64,000 nucleotides of DNA from SOKG01 sp964449845 (GTDB taxonomy: Bacteria; Chloroflexota; Dehalococcoidia; SZUA-161), in contig CAYVES010000001.1 in the NCBI GenBank assembly GCA_964449845.1, positions 3,612 through 67,611 of the forward strand, in the 5' to 3' direction. Positions 27,696 through 35,195 of this stretch are shown here, in pieces. Positions within the stretch are counted from its first letter, which is position 1. Each line of letters starts with the position of its first letter. The notes beneath the pieces were generated by a model, which did no database searches, was not told the origin of the DNA, and worked only from the letters and a program-made list of their open reading frames with translations. The position numbers and the translations under genes were made by a program.

Positions 27696-27752
27696 TCGGC
27701 GCTTGGCTGAGACAGAGGTTTAATCCTGAGTACTGAGTTGGTAGGAGTACAG

Positions 27753-27780
27753 AAGAGAGCCCCCCATGGGGGGCTCTCTT
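27753..27780 (+). terminator. Perfect palindrome after the pilin gene
   Basis: 28-base perfect palindrome with half-site AAGAGAGCCCCCCAT, 58 bases after the pilin stop. It would fold into a very strong GC hairpin followed by CTT-CATATT. The T-run is short, so termination is likely but not certain. Confidence 0.55.
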
Positions 27781-27802
27781 CATATTAGCGTCACTGCGCG
27801 TA

Positions 27803-27906
27803 GGGGCGTTCAATTGAACGCCCCAGGCTTCCCCCTCCCCTGGAGGGAGGGGACTAAGGGGAGGGGGAATTCACCCTCACCTAGCCTCTCCCTTCGAGGG
27901 AGAGGT
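27803..27906. repeat. Palindrome and CTCTCCCTTCGAGGGAGAG repeats
   Basis: A perfect 22-base palindrome (half-site GGGGCGTTCAA, 27803-27824) is followed by a G/C-rich repeat containing CCTCTCCC-TTCGA-GGGAGAGG and AATTCACCCTCACCT. The same elements recur at 28816-28975, 51993-52350, 52709-52784 and 60442-60480. Confidence 0.75.
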
Positions 27907-28090
27907 ATTTTATGCGAGAGCCTATAACATATTAAATCCCACGGATTTAGGGAGGGGCTTACGGGTTGCGCTATAGAACCTTTGTGGTATTATATATGCT
28001 CGTGTGACTTTGTGAAGAGGCGGTGGGCAGGAGACGAGGTGAGTGTTTGAAGAAGGAAAGAGGCTTATCTGGGCGGTGGTGAGGTAATCT

Positions 28091-28762
28091 ATGAAGGAGT
28101 GCAGAGAGGAGAGGTGGGAGATCGAGCGGCATAAGAGGGAAGAGCGTGGCTTCACTCTGGTGGAGCTGCTGCTTGTGCTGGCCATCCTGGGGGTGCTGGC
28201 AGCCATAGTTACTGTCAGCGTGGTGGGGTTGATTGGCCGCGGCAAGGAGGAGGGCTATGAGGTTGACGAGCGTCATCTCCAGTCGGCGGTCACTTATTTC
28301 TACTATGATACACACGCGTATGATGCCATAGACGGCTGGAATGAGGATAGCGGTCAGCCCGGGCACAACTACCCGACAGCCAGCGGCCAAGAATCAGGCC
28401 TCTACCCTTCGGAAACGGAATCGACGATAAACGGGCAGAAGGTACACAGGCTGATGGAGGCCCCTGGTGACCCGGCTGATGACGCCGATGTAGCTGATGG
28501 CGCTATCTGGATGGGACTGCTGGTGAACGGGCCGGGTTCTGGTGCAGCGGGTGCTGATGTACCCCCCGGCGATGATAATTCCCCGCTTGAACGTGAGAGA
28601 GGCCCATACCTCAACGAGGTGCCTAAGTCGTGCCGCACCTACAATTCCTCCCGTGGCCATGGAACATATACGTGGATAGTGGGCACCTACCACAGGGTCT
28701 GGGGTGTGTTCCAGCACGGCACTGATGAGTGGTATGTCGGCTTCAACGGCAGCTATCCTTGA
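28091..28762 (+). CDS. Type IV pilin paralog
   Basis: 223 residues. A leader ending in EERG, then FTLVELLLVLAILGVLAAIV. The globular domain shares blocks with the preceding pilin: GAIWMGLLVNGPG against AVWMGLLVEAPG, PYLNEVPKS against YLQEMPES, and WYVGFNGSYP against WYNGFQGAYP. It is therefore a duplicate of that gene. Start ATG at 28091 after GGTGAGGTAA. Having two similar large pilins suggests alternative major subunits or a mixed fibre. Confidence 0.88.
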   Translation: MKECREERWEIERHKREERGFTLVELLLVLAILGVLAAIVTVSVVGLIGRGKEEGYEVDERHLQSAVTYFYYDTHAYDAIDGWNEDSGQPGHNYPTASGQESGLYPSETESTINGQKVHRLMEAPGDPADDADVADGAIWMGLLVNGPGSGAAGADVPPGDDNSPLERERGPYLNEVPKSCRTYNSSRGHGTYTWIVGTYHRVWGVFQHGTDEWYVGFNGSYP

Positions 28763-28772
28763 TCGGTGCTTG

Positions 28773-28975
28773 GTAGGGGCGTTCCACGGAACGCCCCTAC
28801 GCCTTGCCGAAGGACGAGGGTGAATTCCCCCTCCCTCTAAGTCGCTGCCGCCATGGGAGGGAGGACAAAGGATTCCTCTCCCTTGACGGGAGAGGATAGG
28901 TGAGGGTGATATCCTTGTCGCCATCCCTCTAAGTCGCTGCCGCCATGGGAGGGAGGATAAAGGATTCCTCTCCAT
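28773..28975. repeat. Hairpin and direct repeats after the second pilin
   Basis: First a hairpin with 13-base arms GTAGGGGCGTTCC/GGAACGCCCCTAC. Then two near-identical direct repeats containing CTAAGTCGCTGCCGCCATGG (about 28835 and 28927), separated by a CTCTCCCTTGACGGGAGAGG palindrome. The elements belong to the same dispersed set as 27803-27906. Confidence 0.7.
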
Positions 28976-29063
28976 TTCAGCAATGGAACTTTTCTAAACA
29001 TAAGAATTACGACTTAAATGCGGACATTTTGAACGTACACACAGAAAAAGTGCGCGTAGGGGC

Positions 29064-29092
29064 TTTACAAAAGTCGGATTTTATGTTATATA
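29064..29092 (+). promoter_or_regulatory. Probable distal promoter of the LuxR-type regulator
   Basis: TTTACA (29064-29069), 17 bases, TATATA (29087-29092). Transcription would begin near 29099, giving a leader of about 120 bases that contains the AGTACTATGGACA motif. Confidence 0.4.
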
Positions 29093-29151
29093 GATGCGGT
29101 CGCCTCTGATGGCGGTGGGTTTAGTGAGGTACGGGTAAGAAATAGGAAAAA

Positions 29152-29187
29152 AGTACTATGGACAGACTGCGTATCTTATGCTATTTT
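29152..29187 (+). promoter_or_regulatory. AGTACT/TGGACA promoter of the LuxR-type regulator
   Basis: AGTACT (29152-29157) runs into TGGACA (29159-29164), followed after 17 bases by TATTTT (29182-29187). The 13-base core AGTACTATGGACA is identical to that of the pilC promoter. Confidence 0.45.
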
Positions 29188-29217
29188 CAGGTTACCTAGG
29201 CCTTAGGGGGTATTACA

Positions 29218-29913
29218 GTGGACAAGATCACTGTTTTCATAGTTGATAGGCAGACTCTCTACCGGCAAGGAGTGCGGCAGGCGCTTTCGGCCGACGAGGG
29301 TATAACTGTTGTAGGAGACTGCCCACCTGGCAGTGAGGCTTTGACTTTGGTTGAGGCCTTTGCACCCAATGTGGTGCTGCTGGATGTCGACCTCCCGTTG
29401 CTTCGCGGTCTTGACATCGGACGCCAGATCACTACCCGTTGCCCTGGAGCGGCAGTCATAGCTCTGACCGCTTGCTGGGATGACGACCAGCTCTTCCAGG
29501 CTATCAGATCGGGGGCAGCAGCGTACTTAAGCAAGGAGATCTCGGCAGAGGAGCTAGCTGGCGCTATTAAGAGGATTAGAAAAGGCGAGCGCCCCATAAA
29601 TGAAACCCTCCTGGGCAGGCCGAGGGTTGCTGAGCAGGTATTGCGCCAGTTTCAGGACCTCTCGCTGATGGGCAAGGCTATGGAAACCCTGGCCACGCCG
29701 CTTACGCCAAGGGAGACGGAAACCCTTAAGTATGTTGCGGAGGGCTATTCCAATAAGCAGATCGCGCATGTCCTCGGCATCAGCGAGCAGACAATCAAGA
29801 ATCACATCACCTCTATTCTGGATAAGCTCGATGCAAATGACCGCACACACGCTGTGGTGCTGGCATTGCGGCAAGGGTGGATAGACATAGGCGAGTCCGC
29901 TCTGAAATCCTGA
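29218..29913 (+). CDS. Response regulator, NarL/FixJ (LuxR) type
   Basis: 231 residues. A receiver domain (1-120) with the phospho-acceptor Asp in NVVLLDVDLPLLRG and the Lys in AAYLSKEIS. A LuxR-type helix-turn-helix (about 160-225) contains LTPRETETLKYVAEGYSNKQ and IAHVLGISEQTIKNH. Start GTG at 29218 after TTAGGGGGT. It directly follows the pilin genes and shares a promoter core with pilC, so it may regulate the pilus genes or be co-regulated with them. Its kinase is not adjacent; the PAS kinase at 35196 is one candidate. Confidence 0.92.
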   Translation: MDKITVFIVDRQTLYRQGVRQALSADEGITVVGDCPPGSEALTLVEAFAPNVVLLDVDLPLLRGLDIGRQITTRCPGAAVIALTACWDDDQLFQAIRSGAAAYLSKEISAEELAGAIKRIRKGERPINETLLGRPRVAEQVLRQFQDLSLMGKAMETLATPLTPRETETLKYVAEGYSNKQIAHVLGISEQTIKNHITSILDKLDANDRTHAVVLALRQGWIDIGESALKS

Positions 29914-30108
29914 GCATCCTAGCCCGATTCAACGCAGGTTCTTCTAATCTTCCTTCCACCTGGGATTACTTCCTGTCTTCATCCTGTTCTAGCTATATTA
30001 TGGCTGAGCTTGTATGAGGATCACTGCACTATGCTGTATTGCAAATACCGCTGGATGGCTGTATAACTATGAAGAGAATGCTGTGAATGGCGGCGTGGGA
30101 GGTTAGGC

Positions 30109-30567
30109 GTGGCAGGAGACGAGAGGGAAATCCAGATTCGGCGGATGACCGAAGAAGACATAGCGCAACTAAAGGCAATAGATGAATTGCTAGCCGGCCC
30201 GGAGCGAGCTCTCTCATGGCAGGTAGGGGCTGACATAGAGGTGGCGGTGTACCGTCCAGCACTGAGTTTTGTAGCTGAACTGGAAGGGGATATAGTTGGG
30301 TTTATTCTAGGGGACATAAGAGGAGCGGAGTATGGAAAGGATGTAAGCGGGTGGATAGATATGGTGGGCGTCGCCCCTCAGTATCAGCATATGAGTGTGG
30401 GTCGAAGGTTGGTGGAAAAGTTTTGTGGGATGTGCCAGCAGAACAAAGTCAATGTGGAAGTGGTTATCAGAGAGGATGATGAACTGTTAAAGGGGTTCTT
30501 CACGTCTATGGGTTTCCGCAGGGGGGATTTGATCAACTTCGTAAAGGAGTGTCCTCCAACGCAATAG
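30109..30567 (+). CDS. GNAT family N-acetyltransferase
   Basis: 152 residues. IQIRRMTEEDIAQLKAID is the N-terminal strand and helix, and IDMVGVAPQYQHMSVGRRLVEKF is the acetyl-CoA loop (Q/R-x-x-G-x-G/A pattern, here QYQHMSVG, slightly altered). The end has FFTSMGFRRGDLI. RimI-like acetylation of a protein N-terminus or small molecule is possible; the substrate is unknown. GTG start at 30109. It converges with the giant coiled-coil gene. Confidence 0.82.
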   Translation: MAGDEREIQIRRMTEEDIAQLKAIDELLAGPERALSWQVGADIEVAVYRPALSFVAELEGDIVGFILGDIRGAEYGKDVSGWIDMVGVAPQYQHMSVGRRLVEKFCGMCQQNKVNVEVVIREDDELLKGFFTSMGFRRGDLINFVKECPPTQ

Positions 30568-30609
30568 AGCGGTACGGGATGGGCACAACGTTGTGAATCA
30601 GTCTTGGGA

Positions 30610-33528
30610 CTATGATTCGTCTCTCTTCAGCACGACTAGGATCCTTTGCATCTCGCGTCGTTTTGAAGAACGCGGGGGCATTGCCTGCTTCAGAAAATCG
30701 CCCAAGGGGTGAGAATCGAGCAGTTCCTCTTCTATTGCTTCCTCTATAGCGCCTGTCTTTCTCAACTCATCAGCTAGCGGTATTGGCTCCTCCATGAAGA
30801 CAGAAATGGTGGCACCGCCTTCGAGAGAGCCACCTGTTGCCAGGACGCGTAAATCGGGGAACTGCTGTAAGGATACTCGCAATTTCGTCAGTCGGGCAAA
30901 ATTGATCGGTGGTATTACTACTAGCTCCACCCGCTTTTGCTGAGCGGCTTTTTGTTCTTCCTCTTTAGCTTTTGCGTCTAGGGCTACCTTTTCCTGGAGA
31001 GCTCGAATTATCCGCCCAGGTCTCTCCGCGGCAGGGGCAGCAGCTATTCTCTGCGCCTCCTCCAAAATCTTGCGAGCTCTCTGCTCATACTCGTTGACTA
31101 GGCTCATCGTCTGAGCGCTGGCCTCCTCCTTCGACTGCTGAATAATCTGCCTTGCTTCCTGTTCGGCTTGGGCGATGACCATGCTTGCGTCAGCCTCAGC
31201 TTTCCTTGTTGCCTCCTCTACGATCTCCCTGGCTCTCCGTTCAGCTTCAGTGATTATCTTACCTGCGTTGTCCTCAGACTTCTTCATTGCTTCTTCTACG
31301 ATTTGGTTGGCCTTCTGCTCGGCTTGGGAGACTATCCTATTTGCTTCGGGATCGGCGTTCTTGGCTACGTCTTGTATAATCTGGCTGCCTTTCTGTTCGG
31401 CTTGGGAAATAATCCTGGCTGCGTCAGCCTCTGCTTTCTCGGTTGCCTCGTCGATAATCTGGCGACTGGTCTGCTCAGCCTGGGAAACAATCCTGCTTGC
31501 CTCAGCCTCAGCTTTTTCCGTTGCCTCATCTATAATCTGGTAACCCCTCTGCACTGAGTTGGCAATCGCCTTGTTCGCCTCGGGCTCAGCCTTCTCCTTC
31601 GCCTCCTGAATAATGTAGCTGCCTTTCTGTTCGGATTCGGAAACAATCCTGGTTGCGTCGGCCTCTGCTTTCTTGGTTGCCTCGTCGATAATCTGGCGAC
31701 TGGTCTGCTTGGCTTCGGAGATAGTCTTGCCTGCGTCATCTTTGGCCTTGGTCGTTGCTTCCCCTATGATCTGGCTGCCTTTCTGCTCGGCTTGGGCGAT
31801 TATCCTACTTGCTTCAGGTTCAGCCTTTTTGTTTGCTTCCTCTATAATCTGGCTGCCTTTCTGTTCAGCTTGGGAAACAATCCTGGCTGCGTCGTCCTCA
31901 GCATTCTTGATGACCTCTTCTACGATCTGGCTGCCTTTCTGTTCAGCTTGGGAAATAACCTTGGCTGCGTCGTCCTGGGCCTTTCTTGTTGCTTCCTCTA
32001 TGATCTGGTGGCTTCTCTGTTCCGCTTGGGCGAGTGAGATGCTTGCGTCAGCCTCTATCTTCTTTCTTGCCTCTTCTATGGCCTGGCTACGTTCTTGTTC
32101 GGCTTGGGAAACAATGTTGGCTGCGTTGGCATCTGCTTTCTTGGTTGCCTCGTCGATGATCTGGCGACTGGTCTGCTCGGCTTCGGAGATAATCTTGCCT
32201 GCGTCATCTTTGGCCTTCGTCGTTGCTTCCTCTATGATCTGGCTGCCTTTCTGCTCGGCTTGGGAAACAATGCTGGCTGCCATGTCCTGGGCCTTTTGTG
32301 TTGCTTCCTCTATGATCTGGCGGCTTCTCTGTTCGGCCTGGGCGAGTGAGATGCTTGCGTCAGCCTCTGTCTTCTTTCTTGCCTCTTCTATGGCCTGGCT
32401 ACGTTCTTGTTCGGCTTGGGAAACAACGTTGGCTGCATCGTCCTGGGCCTTTCTTGTTGCTTCCTCTATGATCTGGCTGCCTTTCTGTTCGGCTTGGGCG
32501 AGCACGCTGCTTGCGTCAGCCTCTGTCTTCCTTCTTGCATCTTCTATGATCTGGCTGCTTTTCTGTTCCGCTTGGGAGACAATGTTGGCTGCGACGTCCT
32601 GGGCCTTCTTTGTTGCTTCCTCAATAATCTGGCGGCCGGTTTGCTCGGCTTCGGCGACTACCTTTCTTGCTTCGGGCTGGGCCCTCTTTGTTGCTTCCTC
32701 TATGATCTGGCGGCCTTTACGGTCGGCTTCGGCGACTATCTTGTTTGCTTCGGGCTTGGCTTTGTTTCTTGTCTCCTCAATAATCTGGCGGCCTTTCTGT
32801 TCTGCTTCAGTGATTATCCTGCTTGCCTCAGGTTCAGCGTTCCTCCTTGCTTCCTCTATGATCTGGCGGCTTCTCTGTTCAGCTTCGGCGATTATCTTGT
32901 TTGCCTCAGGTTCGGCCTTCTCTCTTGCCCCGCCCATGATCTGGCGGCTTTTCTGGTCAGCTTCAGCAATAATCCTGTTGGCATCAGCCTCGCCCTTCTT
33001 CCTCGCCTCTTCTATAATCTGGCGGCCTCTCTGTTCGCCTTCGGCGACCATTCTCCCCGCGTCAGCTTGAGCCTTCTTTTGCGCTCCCTCGATAACCAGG
33101 CGCCCGGTTTGCTCGGCTTCGGCGACAATCTTTCTTGCCTCGGGCTGGGCCTTCCTTTTCGTCTCCTCTATGAGCTGGCTGCCCTTCTGTTCAGCTTCGG
33201 CGACCACCCTGTTTGCTTCGGGCTTGGCTTTGTTTCTTGCCTCCTCTACAATCTGGCGGCCCCTCCGTTCGGCTTCGGCAATCAAGCGCCTTGCTTCAGC
33301 CTCACCCCTCCTTTTTGCTTCCTCTATAATCTCCCTGCCTTTTTGTTCCGATTGGGCAAGAATCCTACCTGCATCGGCCTCGGCCTTTCTCCTAGCTTCC
33401 TCCCTTACTCCTGCCTCTTTTTGCTTTGTGATGTTATTGATAAAGGCTATTACTTGCGCTTCATTCAGCCCTTCTTTGACCACATCGAAATCGTGTCCCC
33501 ACAACTGCTTCACGCTCTTGTTTCGCAT
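30610..33528 (-). CDS. Giant DivIVA-headed protein with thirty 26-residue repeats, paralog 3
   Basis: 972 residues. The head (about 8-33, LWGHDFDVVKEGLNEAQVIAF) matches the DivIVA pattern of paralogs 1 and 2. Residues 43-822 are 30 consecutive units, each exactly 26 residues without one insertion or deletion; a typical unit is EEATRKAQDDAAKVISQAEQ followed by KGSQIV. Seven helical turns in 26 residues give 3.71 residues per turn, which implies a right-handed coiled coil. The C-terminal domain (about 860-940) contains VELVVIPPINFARLTKLRVS and GGSLEGGATISVFMEEPIPL, the shared domain of this family, and the tail is RILVVLKRDE. I chose the ATG at 33528 because AAAGGGGGAG precedes it; an upstream ATG adds eleven unconserved residues. 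It has no membrane segment. A long rod of about 110-120 nm is possible. Confidence 0.8.
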   Translation of the reverse strand: MRNKSVKQLWGHDFDVVKEGLNEAQVIAFINNITKQKEAGVREEARRKAEADAGRILAQSEQKGREIIEEAKRRGEAEARRLIAEAERRGRQIVEEARNKAKPEANRVVAEAEQKGSQLIEETKRKAQPEARKIVAEAEQTGRLVIEGAQKKAQADAGRMVAEGEQRGRQIIEEARKKGEADANRIIAEADQKSRQIMGGAREKAEPEANKIIAEAEQRSRQIIEEARRNAEPEASRIITEAEQKGRQIIEETRNKAKPEANKIVAEADRKGRQIIEEATKRAQPEARKVVAEAEQTGRQIIEEATKKAQDVAANIVSQAEQKSSQIIEDARRKTEADASSVLAQAEQKGSQIIEEATRKAQDDAANVVSQAEQERSQAIEEARKKTEADASISLAQAEQRSRQIIEEATQKAQDMAASIVSQAEQKGSQIIEEATTKAKDDAGKIISEAEQTSRQIIDEATKKADANAANIVSQAEQERSQAIEEARKKIEADASISLAQAEQRSHQIIEEATRKAQDDAAKVISQAEQKGSQIVEEVIKNAEDDAARIVSQAEQKGSQIIEEANKKAEPEASRIIAQAEQKGSQIIGEATTKAKDDAGKTISEAKQTSRQIIDEATKKAEADATRIVSESEQKGSYIIQEAKEKAEPEANKAIANSVQRGYQIIDEATEKAEAEASRIVSQAEQTSRQIIDEATEKAEADAARIISQAEQKGSQIIQDVAKNADPEANRIVSQAEQKANQIVEEAMKKSEDNAGKIITEAERRAREIVEEATRKAEADASMVIAQAEQEARQIIQQSKEEASAQTMSLVNEYEQRARKILEEAQRIAAAPAAERPGRIIRALQEKVALDAKAKEEEQKAAQQKRVELVVIPPINFARLTKLRVSLQQFPDLRVLATGGSLEGGATISVFMEEPIPLADELRKTGAIEEAIEEELLDSHPLGDFLKQAMPPRSSKRREMQRILVVLKRDES
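31063..33402 (-). repeat. Thirty 78-bp units encoding 26-residue coiled-coil repeats
   Basis: 30 in-frame units of 78 bases. Fixed positions within the unit include EEA at 1-3, A at 7, A at 11, AEQ at 18-20 and QII at 24-26. Neighbouring units differ by many substitutions, so the array is old and held at constant period by selection. Confidence 0.85.
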
Positions 33529-33608
33529 GACTCCCCCTTTAGAGCCCCTAAAGAAAAGCATAATACTTCTTTGCTTAAACAGTGTAAGTCTCTTCCCCTC
33601 GGCTTGGA

Positions 33609-33637
33609 AGTATATACTTTTTCGTCAAGGTTGTCCA
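33609..33637 (-). promoter_or_regulatory. Promoter of the giant coiled-coil gene
   Basis: On the minus strand TGGACA (33637-33632), 17 bases, TATACT (33614-33609). Transcription would start near 33602, leaving a leader of about 74 bases. The -35 hexamer is the same TGGACA as in the pilC and LuxR-regulator promoters. Confidence 0.5.
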
Positions 33638-33710
33638 CATGTTTTGATCGAGATTGTTCGGCAACTTGTTGTTTTCCTTTACGGATAGAACTGTCGGGAA
33701 AATGCCCGAG

Positions 33711-33932
33711 TTATTGCAAACTTCTGACCAGTGCCTTATAATTTCCAGCGCCAATCGGCTGGGAAAGGCGCACCAGTAGTCTGCACCCGATTTGTGGCAA
33801 TATGTTGCTCACCCTTTGCTCTGCTTTCACTGATGGGCAGACAATCTGCACGAGCTTGGGGTCGGTGAGAACATCGTGTATGTTATGACTGACATCAAGA
33901 GGGACGAATATGGGTAAGAAGCCATGTAGCAA
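33711..33932 (-). CDS. Possible small protein of unknown family
   Basis: 73 codons. The composition is protein-like, with PKLVQIVCPSVKAEQRV and IGCRLLVRLSQPIG suggesting a small alternating strand-helix fold. The start ATG lacks a clear ribosome site. It lies upstream of the giant coiled-coil gene on the same strand, overlapping no other gene. It could be a remnant of a longer gene. No family is recognised. Confidence 0.35.
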   Translation of the reverse strand: MLHGFLPIFVPLDVSHNIHDVLTDPKLVQIVCPSVKAEQRVSNILPQIGCRLLVRLSQPIGAGNYKALVRSLQ

Positions 33933-34042
33933 CGGCTGGACATTCGGTTTCTCACTGCCCCTGTTGGAAGCTCAGGTCAGCGGCAAGCCCTAATGGGTAG
34001 GTGTTCACTAACGAATGATGAAGATTGTGAGCGCATCCGACT

Positions 34043-34078
34043 GTGGGTAGGTTGCCCGACGTCGGGCAACCTACCCAC
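34043..34078. repeat. 36-base perfect palindrome
   Basis: Half-site GTGGGTAGGTTGCCCGAC followed directly by its exact reverse complement, with no spacer. It lies about 145 bases upstream of the OmpR-type regulator. Confidence 0.85.
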
Positions 34079-34085
34079 TACCCAG

Positions 34086-34172
34086 CCGTTCGTGGTGAGC
34101 CCCTTGACGGGCCTGTCTTTAGCCCTGGCCTTGGCCAGGGCCAAGCCTTGCCGAAGGACTCGGGGCGAACGG
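34086..34172. repeat. CCGTTCG-type inverted-repeat element
   Basis: Termini CCGTTCG and CGAACGG enclose an inner palindrome GCCCTGGCC-TT-GGCCAGGGC. It is non-coding, and a related inner sequence occurs at about 59424-59450. It ends 50 bases before the regulator's start codon. Confidence 0.65.
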
Positions 34173-34222
34173 ATTAAGTTTTGTTTTCGGAAGAAAAAAG
34201 GTCTTGAAATCGGAAGGAAATT

Positions 34223-34906
34223 GTGAAAGCGCTGATCATTGAAGATGACCCTGAGATCGTAGAGTCTGTTTCCCTGGCCTTCCACATACGCTGGCCTGAC
34301 GCTCAGTTAGTATCCACTCACCTGGGGAAGAAAGGGATAGAGTTGGCGGAGAGTGAAGACCCCGATATCATCATCCTTGATCTGGGGCTTCCCGATATGA
34401 ACGGCTTCGAGGTGTTAAGGCAAATCCGCTTCTTTTCCTCTGTGCCCATTATCATCCTCACCGTTAAGGCAGACGAGGCCAGTATAGTCAAAGGGCTTGA
34501 GTGGGGAGCAGACGATTACGTAGCCAAGCCCTGTGGACAGCTCGAGCTCCTGGCGCGGGTAAAAGCCAGGATACGCGACAGGAACAATCTTGTCGACGAG
34601 TCCCCCCTCTCTTTTGGCTCACTGCTCTTCAATCCGTCCACACGCCAGCTTTTGTATGGGAAAAAGGAGATAAACATTACGGCCATCGAAGCTCATATTA
34701 TTCACCACTTGATGAGAATGGGGGGTCGTGTGGCAACCTACTCTGGCCTTGCCGAGGAGGTATGGGGTGACGATTACCCCGGGTCTGTAGACAGCCTCAG
34801 GGTTCATATCAGGCGACTGCGGGAGAAGCTGGAAGCAGCCCCTAGCCACCCTCAGATTCTTCTCACCAAAGCCGGCATGGGATACTTCCTGGCGAAACCA
34901 GGCTGA
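34223..34906 (+). CDS. Response regulator, OmpR/PhoB type
   Basis: 227 residues. Receiver domain (1-115) with the acidic pair EDD near the N-terminus, phospho-acceptor Asp in IIILDLGLPDMNG and Lys in YVAKPCGQLELL. Winged-helix DNA-binding domain (about 130-225) with TAIEAHIIHHLMRMGGRVAT, SVDSLRVHIRRLREKLE and a terminal GMGYFL wing. The start is GTG at 34223 with GGAAGGAAATT before it. The histidine kinase gene starts 290 bases downstream and is the likely partner. Confidence 0.92.
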   Translation: MKALIIEDDPEIVESVSLAFHIRWPDAQLVSTHLGKKGIELAESEDPDIIILDLGLPDMNGFEVLRQIRFFSSVPIIILTVKADEASIVKGLEWGADDYVAKPCGQLELLARVKARIRDRNNLVDESPLSFGSLLFNPSTRQLLYGKKEINITAIEAHIIHHLMRMGGRVATYSGLAEEVWGDDYPGSVDSLRVHIRRLREKLEAAPSHPQILLTKAGMGYFLAKPG

Positions 34907-35081
34907 AGCTGATTGGAGTAGTCCCCTCCCCGAGCAGTCGCTCATTCTGACCTGAATTGTAATCTACCCGTAAGCCCTTCGTAAGTTCTACTTGCCTATC
35001 CGTAACTGCTTCTTAATGCTATAGGCGTAAGATAGGTCAGAAGCGAAGGGGTGAATGTTGTGCCTGTCATTCCGAGTGAAA

Positions 35082-35144
35082 GCGTAGTTCGTTGCCACTC
35101 CGGTGGCAACGAACCGTTCGTCGTGACAGGAGTCACGACGCTAC
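35082..35144 (+). repeat. Two-arm palindromic repeat, copy 3
   Basis: Outer stem GTAG/CTAC with arm 1 CGTTGCCAC-TCCG-GTGGCAACG and arm 2 GTCGTGAC-AGGA-GTCACGAC. It ends 51 bases before the kinase start, so it would be transcribed in the leader if the promoter is upstream. Relics of a GTCATTCCGAG element sit just before it. Confidence 0.75.
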
Positions 35145-35195
35145 GCTCACAGAGTGACTCGGTCCTCATCACGGGAGGAAGGAGGGTTGCATATC

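Noticed and set aside
31673..33070. Long open frame of 465 codons on the plus strand opposite the giant coiled-coil gene.
   Set aside because: It is an antisense reading of the 78-base repeats (Ser/Ala/Trp-rich, periodic), with no ribosome site. The minus-strand reading has a conserved head and tail shared with two paralogs.
34017..34222. A riboswitch leader before the OmpR-type regulator.
   Set aside because: The structure comes from a perfect palindrome and a dispersed repeat; no known riboswitch core is seen.
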